Source: VFJL01 sp043721435 (GTDB lineage: Bacteria > Pseudomonadota > Gammaproteobacteria > Burkholderiales > Nitrosomonadaceae). Taken from it: a stretch of 14,111 bases of DNA. Numbering within the stretch: position 1 is the stretch's first letter; each line of letters opens with the position of its first letter. The DNA lies in assembly GCA_043721435.1 (NCBI GenBank), contig JAYSQR010000001.1:1-14111 (forward strand). Reading direction: 5' to 3'. The notes beneath the pieces were generated by a model that ran no database searches, had not been told where the DNA came from, and saw nothing but the letters and a program-made list of their open reading frames with translations. This document shows positions 9,650-14,111 of this stretch, one piece after another. The position numbers and the translations under genes were made by a program.

Positions 9650-10042
9650 ATGAAACGTTTTGTTTTATTTTTTATGTTCGTAATTTTCAGCAGCAGCGCG
9701 GCGGCTGAATGGGCTTTGGTTGGTGACGATATCGAACAAGGTATAAAAACATTCATCAACAAGAACAACATCAGCAAGCATGGAAACATGGCGAAGATGT
9801 GGTCCGCGGTCGATTATGAGAGTCCCAGATCGGCAGATGGCAAGGAGCAATTATCAACAATATCGCTGGATGAATACGACTGCCAGAATGAGCAATATCG
9901 AACACTTGCTTTCTATTGGTATTCGCGCCACAGGGGGGAGGGGGAACTGGTTTATTCGGAGACCGTTCCCGGCAAGATGCTGCCAGTCGTTCCAAATTCT
10001 GTGGGTGAAACAGCGTGGAAAATTGCCTGTGGCAAGAAATGA
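9650..10042 (+). CDS. Secreted adhesin-E-like protein
   Basis: A 130-residue protein with a cleavable signal peptide (MKRFVLFFMFVIF then SSSAAA, cut before EWALV). A GGAAGGGGG-type ribosome site precedes the ATG. The mature part begins with EWALV and shows the layout of the surface-adhesin E / CNP1-like family: W..V near the start, GNMAKMWSAVDYE in the middle, a DEYDC segment, R-x-L-x-F-Y, and a closing W-K-I-A-C. The two cysteines (DEYDC and IAC) probably form a disulfide. In Haemophilus a distant relative binds host matrix, but in environmental bacteria the role is unknown; a periplasmic or surface location is expected. It follows the BON lipoprotein by 36 bases and is likely co-transcribed. 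Confidence 0.75.
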   Translation: MKRFVLFFMFVIFSSSAAAEWALVGDDIEQGIKTFINKNNISKHGNMAKMWSAVDYESPRSADGKEQLSTISLDEYDCQNEQYRTLAFYWYSRHRGEGELVYSETVPGKMLPVVPNSVGETAWKIACGKK

Positions 10043-10045
10043 ATC

Positions 10046-10070
10046 AAGGAACCGGCTAATGCGGCTCCTT
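10046..10070 (+). terminator. Terminator-like hairpin after the adhesin-E-like gene
   Basis: AAGGA-A-CCG, loop, CGG-C-TCCTT forms an 8-pair stem with one A/C mismatch, followed by TAATT. It starts only a few bases after the TGA. It probably ends the rightward transcript and could also serve the leftward gene at 10121. Confidence 0.55.
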
Positions 10071-10120
10071 TAATTCCGTGCTCGCTCTTACGCGGCATGG
10101 ACATGGCAATGTGCGTATAT

Positions 10121-10543
10121 TCAGGTTTGATTCAGCACACTAAAATTCTTCCTCATTGCGTCAACGACCAGCCCTATAAGAATTTCAAGTATTTGTTGTT
10201 CCACCCACTCCGGTATGTATGGAATCTCGAGCGATTTGTTGAGACGTGAGCCTAGCACCAGTTTCAGCTCTTCGGCGTCCTTGTCGGAAATCCCGTCACT
10301 TGTGGTTTTAATTAAGCCATAAAGCTCATTAGGTATGTTTTGATAGAGCAGTCGATCAAAAATTCTGACAGTTTTCACAAAAATAACTTGTTCGGTTCCT
10401 TCCACAATAAAAGGAAGATCGATCTTCGCGTTCAACTTTGAGGCCAATGCCTCCACTTCTTCCTCAGATAGCATTTCTATCTGTACATCAAACTCATGCA
10501 AAACCTGTTTTCTTTGTTCTTCCGTCAGGGTGATAGCAGGCAT
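10121..10543 (-). CDS. Unknown protein with an internal duplication
   Basis: A 140-residue protein with an unmistakable ribosome site (GGAGA, six bases, ATG at 10543). I do not recognise a family. It is acidic, mostly helical by composition, without signal peptide or membrane segment. Two halves appear to be a diverged repeat: SKLNAKIDLPFIVEGTEQVI (35-54) aligns without gaps to SRLNKSLEIPYIPEWVEQQI (99-118) with nine identities in 20, including LN, P, I, E and EQ, and each is preceded by an acidic helix (SEEEVEAL and DKDAEELK). The repeat unit is therefore about 64 residues. Base composition is lower in GC than in the neighbouring lon, hinting at a different origin. It is transcribed away from the metacaspase cluster. 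Confidence 0.8.
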   Translation of the reverse strand: MPAITLTEEQRKQVLHEFDVQIEMLSEEEVEALASKLNAKIDLPFIVEGTEQVIFVKTVRIFDRLLYQNIPNELYGLIKTTSDGISDKDAEELKLVLGSRLNKSLEIPYIPEWVEQQILEILIGLVVDAMRKNFSVLNQT

Positions 10544-10902
10544 TTTTAGTCTCCATGAATGTAATGCGCCCGGAATTTACCAGACAGAGTTGGGCTTACC
10601 TATCCAATTGCATAACTTAGAGAAATCGCATGAAGTGCCGAGCAAACCACTCTTCAAATCCATTGGACTTCTATGTTCGCGGTGCAGTAATTATTTATAG
10701 AACAGATTGGCCAAACTTCAAGGAGAGAAATTAAAGAGGCCAACTAATGAACGGGTCCCTGATTCGCAAACAAATTTGATTTATGAGGCTGGGTTTCCTA
10801 TTGTTGGTGAGGAGATTGGATCTCCTGTTGTTCAACGAAAGAAGGGGGTGCAAGTTGAACCGGCGCTCCAGCAGGAGCTAGATCACCGGCTTGGAGTTTT
10901 CC
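10544..10902. other. Non-coding leader region with hairpins upstream of the metacaspase cluster
   Basis: About 360 bases without a convincing long gene. It holds a weak promoter-like pair, TTGGAC (10663-10668) and AGTAAT (10686-10691) 17 bases apart, a perfect 7-pair inverted repeat AGGAGAT-TGG-ATCTCCT (10810-10826), and a second hairpin GCTCC-AGCA-GGAGC (10865-10878). A TTG-started 89-codon frame crosses it but lacks a ribosome site and protein-like composition. Confidence 0.4.
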
Positions 10903-11001
10903 ATGGCCAAAGCAACGGAATGCACGCGTATTTGCGAAATTCAAAAAAACTATCTGGAGTGCGAAGAAAGTTTTAGACAACCCGGAATAAACACAATATA
11001 G
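10903..11001 (+). CDS. Cys-rich 32-residue mini-ORF
   Basis: The ATG at 10903 is preceded by TTGGAG with six bases between, a good Shine-Dalgarno. The peptide MAKATECTRICEIQKNYLEC continues with EESFRQPGINTI and stops at TAG. It has three cysteines spaced C-x3-C-x8-C, reminiscent of very small bacterial proteins of unknown function with a C..C...Y..C pattern. It ends 12 bases before the metacaspase ATG, so the two are probably one message. It could be a leader peptide, a metal-binding peptide or a partner or inhibitor of the protease; none of these is shown. At this length chance is not excluded, but ribosome site, position and spacing favour a real gene. Confidence 0.45.
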   Translation: MAKATECTRICEIQKNYLECEESFRQPGINTI

Positions 11002-11013
11002 ACGGAGGAAATC

Positions 11014-11859
11014 ATGGCAAGAAGAGCTCTCATGGTAGGCATCAACGATTACAAATCGATCAACGACCTGAGCGGTTGCATCAACGATGTCACCAATATG
11101 CGCAGTATTTTGACCACCTATCTCGGCTTCACCAACAAGGACATTCGCGTTCTAACCGACAGTCGTGCCACCAAGGCGAACATCATGACTCGACTCGGCT
11201 GGCTCACCAAGAGCGCCAAAGCCGGAGATTATCTGGTGTTCCACTACTCGGGTCATGGCTCGCAAATCCGAGATCGGGATGGGGACGAATTGAGCGACAA
11301 CATGGATGAATTGATCTGCCCCTATGACATGAATTGGGACGGCACTTTCATCACCGACGATGACCTCAACAAGACATTCAAAGCGCTGCCTGATGGCGTT
11401 CTGCTGGAGGTCTTTCTGGATGCCTGCCATTCGGGCACCGGTCTCAGGGAGGCAGGCCTGGGCAGACCCGCTGAGTTGGGGTCGAAGAATGCCCCGGTTC
11501 CACGCTTTCTTCCGCCGCCCATGGACATTGTCTGTCGCCACGAGGGGGAAGAAGATACTCTCAAGCCGAAGCGCGGCTTCCAGTCGCCCAAGCGCAGCAC
11601 CTTGCACCATATTCTGTGGGCGGGCTGCAGGGACAACCAAACGTCGGCAGACGCATACATCGCGGGTACCTACAACGGTGCCTTCACCTATTACTTTTGC
11701 AAGCACATGCGCGATGCCGGCGGCAGCATTTCGCGCAACGATTTGCTGACGCGCGTCCGCAATTCATTACGGCACGAGGGTTACGACCAGGTGCCGCAAC
11801 TCGAGTGCGAAGCCACGGCGCGCGCGGCAAAAGTTTTCAGCGCCAAAACGAAAAAGTAG
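11014..11859 (+). CDS. Type I metacaspase (peptidase C14 family)
   Basis: A 281-residue cysteine protease with a strong ribosome site (GGAGG, five bases, ATG). There is no prodomain. The p20 part starts ALMVGINDYKSINDLSGCIND and carries the catalytic His81 (FHYSGHGSQ) and Cys138 (FLDACHSGTG). Between them lies the acidic DRDGDELSDNMDE region, which in type I metacaspases binds calcium and positions the substrate. The p10-like part includes WAGCRDNQTSAD and NGAFTYYFCKHM followed by VPQLE. Metacaspases cut after Arg or Lys and not Asp, and usually need calcium. A linker (residues about 150-195, rich in Pro, Arg and Lys) separates p20 from p10 and could be the autoprocessing site. No signal peptide, so cytosolic. 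A lysozyme gene follows 36 bases later in the same direction. Confidence 0.95.
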   Translation: MARRALMVGINDYKSINDLSGCINDVTNMRSILTTYLGFTNKDIRVLTDSRATKANIMTRLGWLTKSAKAGDYLVFHYSGHGSQIRDRDGDELSDNMDELICPYDMNWDGTFITDDDLNKTFKALPDGVLLEVFLDACHSGTGLREAGLGRPAELGSKNAPVPRFLPPPMDIVCRHEGEEDTLKPKRGFQSPKRSTLHHILWAGCRDNQTSADAYIAGTYNGAFTYYFCKHMRDAGGSISRNDLLTRVRNSLRHEGYDQVPQLECEATARAAKVFSAKTKK

Positions 11860-11895
11860 GGTGCTGTCGGAGACACGCTACGGGGGAATAGTTCT

Positions 11896-12720
11896 ATGAG
11901 CCGGCCGATTTTGCGATTGAACGATGGCTACGACCACACCTCGCCTGAACTGCGCGATGAAGTGAAGGAGCTGCAAAACGAGTTGAAGCAGGAAGGCTAC
12001 GCGCTCGATGCCGATGGCTTTTTCGGGCGCGATACCGAGGCTGCCCTCAAACAGTTCCAGAGCGAACACAATCTGGACGATGACGGCGTCGCTGGCGCGC
12101 TGACCTGGGCGGCGCTGCTCGGAACGCCGCCACCGGCGCCCGACAAGGTTTATCCCACCACCATCGCGCGCAACGATAGCGGGTATCTCAAGCAACTGGA
12201 TGCCGCCACCCACTACCTAGCATTCATCAGGCAAGGCGCGCAACAGTATGGCATTAACGTGCCCGTGCTGGGCGGGCTGGGTTCGCGCGAATCGAGGTGG
12301 GGACTGGCTTTGCAGCCGGCAGGTGCCGAGGGTACCGGTGACTTTGCCCAGCGCGGTTTCCCGGCGCGCTTTCGCCAGAGCGCGCTGCCCCCGGACGGCG
12401 GCGGCTTCGGCCGCGGTCTGATGCAGATCGACTTCGATGCCCATGAGTTCGCCCGTACCGGCAACTGGCAGGATCCGCAACAGAACATTCTCTACGGCTG
12501 CAAGGTGTTGGCTGACTGCCTTAGCTTCTTCCAGCGCAAGCAAAACCTGCAGGGCAAGCCCCTGCTGCGCGCGGCGCTGGCGGCCTATAACTGCGGCCCG
12601 GGCAACGTCCTCAAAGCCATCCGCAACGGGCTCGACGTGGACTTCTACACGGCCCACCGTGACTATTCGAAAGACGTGTTGAACCGGGCAGGATTTTTTC
12701 AGTTGAACGGGTGGGAGTGA
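11896..12720 (+). CDS. Peptidoglycan-binding / goose-type lysozyme (GH23-like) protein
   Basis: A 274-residue protein. Residues about 15-75 form a PG_binding_1 domain (ELRDEVKELQNELKQEGY, GFFGRDTEAALKQFQ, GVAGALTWAALL). After a Pro-rich linker (about 76-95) comes a lysozyme domain: GLGSRESRWG with the catalytic Glu132, GFGRGLMQID with D179, AALAAYNCGPGNV, and the C-terminal DYSKDVLNRAGFFQLNGW, which closely resembles the end of goose egg-white lysozyme. It should cleave the MurNAc-GlcNAc bond of peptidoglycan. No signal peptide or membrane segment is visible, so release needs lysis, a holin, an injection system or a leaderless route. A GGGGGA stretch is the likely ribosome site. It is probably co-transcribed with the metacaspase. 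An isolated phage endolysin is the main alternative, but no other phage gene is seen. Confidence 0.9.
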   Translation: MSRPILRLNDGYDHTSPELRDEVKELQNELKQEGYALDADGFFGRDTEAALKQFQSEHNLDDDGVAGALTWAALLGTPPPAPDKVYPTTIARNDSGYLKQLDAATHYLAFIRQGAQQYGINVPVLGGLGSRESRWGLALQPAGAEGTGDFAQRGFPARFRQSALPPDGGGFGRGLMQIDFDAHEFARTGNWQDPQQNILYGCKVLADCLSFFQRKQNLQGKPLLRAALAAYNCGPGNVLKAIRNGLDVDFYTAHRDYSKDVLNRAGFFQLNGWE

Positions 12721-12732
12721 GGGATCGGTGGT

Positions 12733-12749
12733 GCGAAGCGACGCTTTGC
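12733..12749 (+). terminator. Hairpin after the lysozyme gene
   Basis: Seven-pair stem GCGAAGC / GCTTTGC with loop GAC, 12 bases after the stop codon. It lacks a T-run, so an intrinsic terminator is possible but weak. Confidence 0.35.
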
Positions 12750-12886
12750 CCGGGTTCGTGTGATGGGTAAGTCATCAGTGCGCAGGCATGTAAGACCCAT
12801 GGTTCCTGCTTTAACGCCTTCCTCCAGTCAATGCAGATCAGCAGGGTAGTCTTCCTCGGCAAATAAGCAGGACTGGTGGTTATGGC

Positions 12887-12902
12887 CACATTGCACAATG
12901 TG
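12887..12902. promoter_or_regulatory. Perfect 7-bp palindrome
   Basis: CACATTG-CA-CAATGTG has dyad symmetry typical of a dimeric DNA-binding protein site, but it lies between two convergent genes where no promoter is expected, so its role is unclear. Confidence 0.3.
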
Positions 12903-13045
12903 CAGCGGTACACATTCAAAATGAACGCGAAGCCGGCGAGGCAGGTATAGGGCTGCCCCCTTTAATTGTGCGGGCTAATTGCTCCAAGATTCCCCCTATG
13001 AGGATCAGGTGAAGAAGGGAAGATCGTCCATTTAGCTACATTGTT

Positions 13046-13960
13046 TCAAGGGAGCGTCATGGCGAGGCGAAATCCCAGGTAACGCATACGCTTCGTCGTA
13101 TCAAACCAGTTGTGCGTAGTGGCACGCATATCCTGCGGTCTGTGATTCCATGAGCCGCCGCAAAACACGCGTTTTACGCAATTTCCTTGCCAACAGGTAT
13201 CTGTCCATTGCCAGACATTTCCCATCATATCGTACAGGCCGAAAGCATTCGGCTTGAAGCTGCCGACAGGCGCAGTTTTTCTGTTGTCCCACTCGCTCCC
13301 GCAGCCATCGCAATTGGCATTGTTACGCCCGACATCATTGCCCCAGTAATACTCGGTAGTGGTGCCGGCACGCGCGGCGATTTCCCACTCCTCTTCACTC
13401 GGCAGGCGGTAGCTTTTGCCGGTTTTGTGCGACAGCCATTGAATATAGGTTTGTGCATCGTTCCAGCTCACGTTGATTACCGGCCTATTGCCGCGCCCCC
13501 AGCCATTATCCGGAGGTTGATATCCGCCACAGCCACCTTCCGCCACGCAGGCATCCCATTCATCAAAGGTTACAGCGAATTTACCGATGGCAAATTTATT
13601 ACCCGGAATGGATATTAATTCGGGACAATCAGAGCACGCTTTGTTCTCTTCACCTTGTTTCTTGCCCCCAATAGGTAGCCGCTCGCTATCATGCCGCTTA
13701 CTTCCGCTGTCAAGTTGGGCTACCCGTTGCGCTTCAACCTTCTGGAATAGGCTATCGCCCATCGCAAGTTCTTCCTCAAGCATTTCCCTATTGATTGCGT
13801 TGATTTTCGCTGATGCCTCCAGCTTTGCTATCTCCGCAGGCATTTCTGCATTCAAGGTATTAGCTTCGCGTCCGCCTGATACCGTGAAGGCGAATGCGCT
13901 CGCTTCAGCAGACACCGTAAAGATCAAGACGAGCAGGCAGGTGTAACAAACTGATTTCAT
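13046..13960 (-). CDS. Secreted SUMF1/FGE-fold protein
   Basis: The protein has 304 residues from ATG 13960; ATG 13969 adds three. The start at 13960 has GGA six bases upstream; the other has none. A signal peptide (CLLVLIFTVSAEASA) predicts export to the periplasm. Residues about 35-90 look like a coiled-coil helix rich in Ala, Glu and Lys, then the formylglycine-generating-enzyme-sulfatase fold follows: ELISIPGNKFAIGKFAVTFDEW, RPVINVSWNDAQTYIQWL, YRLPSEEEWEIAARAG, AFGLYDMMGNVWQWT and GGSWN...YLGFRLA. Several Cys pairs are present (CSDC, CVAEGGC, CDGC), but the two catalytic cysteines of true FGE near the C-terminus are absent, so sulfatase activation is unlikely. The front of the fold is shortened between IPG and IGKFAVT. 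Related domains occur with bacterial caspases and in iron/2-His enzymes; function unknown. Confidence 0.85.
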   Translation of the reverse strand: MKSVCYTCLLVLIFTVSAEASAFAFTVSGGREANTLNAEMPAEIAKLEASAKINAINREMLEEELAMGDSLFQKVEAQRVAQLDSGSKRHDSERLPIGGKKQGEENKACSDCPELISIPGNKFAIGKFAVTFDEWDACVAEGGCGGYQPPDNGWGRGNRPVINVSWNDAQTYIQWLSHKTGKSYRLPSEEEWEIAARAGTTTEYYWGNDVGRNNANCDGCGSEWDNRKTAPVGSFKPNAFGLYDMMGNVWQWTDTCWQGNCVKRVFCGGSWNHRPQDMRATTHNWFDTTKRMRYLGFRLAMTLP

Positions 13961-14013
13961 GAATTCCATTCTAAAAAAGAAAGCAGGTTAGGAAATTTCC
14001 GGCGCGTTTATAT

Positions 14014-14111
14014 GGGCGCCTCTAAAAATTCAAAGTTCTAAACAAGACGAGGCGGGAACAAAAAATGTAGACGCAGCATATGGCTGATATGTAAGGAAAC
14101 ATTTTTTGTGA
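14014..14111. repeat. MITE-like structured repeat at the right edge, incomplete
   Basis: It starts with GGGCGCCTCTAAAAA, which looks like a terminal repeat. Two inverted repeats follow: CGCCTC (14017-14022) with GAGGCG (14049-14054), and the perfect 11-base pair ACAAAAAATGT (14058-14068) with ACATTTTTTGT (14099-14109) enclosing CATATGGCTGATATG. The layout suggests a non-autonomous mobile element or dispersed repeat that runs beyond the window, upstream of the SUMF1-fold gene. Confidence 0.45.

Larger units (their letters stand above)
12721..13045. other. Intergenic region between convergent genes
   Basis: About 325 bases with no convincing ORF. It contains the hairpin GCGAAGC-GAC-GCTTTGC (12733-12749, one G-U pair) right after the lysozyme stop, which may help end that transcript although no T-run follows, and a perfect palindrome CACATTG-CA-CAATGTG (12887-12902). 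I see nothing else of note. Confidence 0.45.

Noticed and set aside
10707..10976. 89-codon frame starting at TTG before the metacaspase
   Set aside because: No ribosome site, no recognisable domain, and it overlaps the better supported mini-ORF in another frame.
11896..12720. Prophage remnant
   Set aside because: Only the lysozyme gene would fit; no holin, spanin, integrase, tail or attachment site is visible in the window.
12884..12896. Possible sigma54 promoter (TGGCCACATTGCA)
   Set aside because: The GG and GC elements are 7 bases apart, not the required 10.
12611..12919. Reverse 102-codon frame over the lysozyme end
   Set aside because: Overlaps the conserved lysozyme C-terminus and has no ribosome site or domain features.

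Overview
The window looks like the chromosome of a Gram-negative proteobacterium, most likely a betaproteobacterium. This rests on moderately GC-rich DNA, lipoproteins with a BON domain and an unknown domain, an adhesin-E-like periplasmic protein, a standard Lon protease, a DASS anion transporter and a repeat style I associate loosely with Nitrosomonadales. The genus cannot be fixed from sequence alone. No rRNA, tRNA, CRISPR array, transposase or phage structural gene is visible.

Layout. (1) Bases 1-2582 are read leftward: a GH13 alpha-amylase-superfamily enzyme cut by the window edge, a single-domain cupin with a TTG start, and a small two-helix membrane protein. (2) Bases 2728-5454 are read rightward: a sigma70-like promoter with an overlapping palindrome, lon (best start 2870), and a 61-residue conserved small protein 17 bases after it. 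(3) Bases 5589-8890 are read leftward: hypoxanthine-DNA glycosylase (UDG superfamily, family 6), a DASS/SLC13 transporter, a GNAT acetyltransferase, and a lipoprotein whose ribosome binding site overlaps the GNAT stop codon. (4) Bases 9221-10042 are read rightward: a BON-domain lipoprotein and a secreted adhesin-E-like protein, closed by a terminator-like hairpin. (5) Bases 10121-10543 encode a leftward protein of unknown function built from two degenerate repeats. (6) Bases 10903-12720 are read rightward: a 32-codon Cys-rich mini-ORF with its own Shine-Dalgarno, a type I metacaspase, and a peptidoglycan-binding/goose-type-lysozyme fusion. (7) Bases 13046-13960 encode a leftward secreted SUMF1/FGE-fold protein, followed at the right edge by a MITE-like structured repeat.

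How the genes may work together. Regions 1-4 are mostly housekeeping or envelope functions: glucan metabolism, protein quality control, DNA repair, anion uptake and envelope lipoproteins. Region 6 is the part worth following. A protease of the metacaspase family sits 36 bases upstream of, and in the same direction as, a cell-wall lysozyme with no signal peptide and with a linker containing basic residues that a metacaspase could cut. A protease-activated lysozyme is my inference, not something the sequence proves. The SUMF1-fold gene converges on this cluster and may be unrelated. Several start codons were moved from the longest open frame to positions supported by a ribosome binding site or domain boundary.
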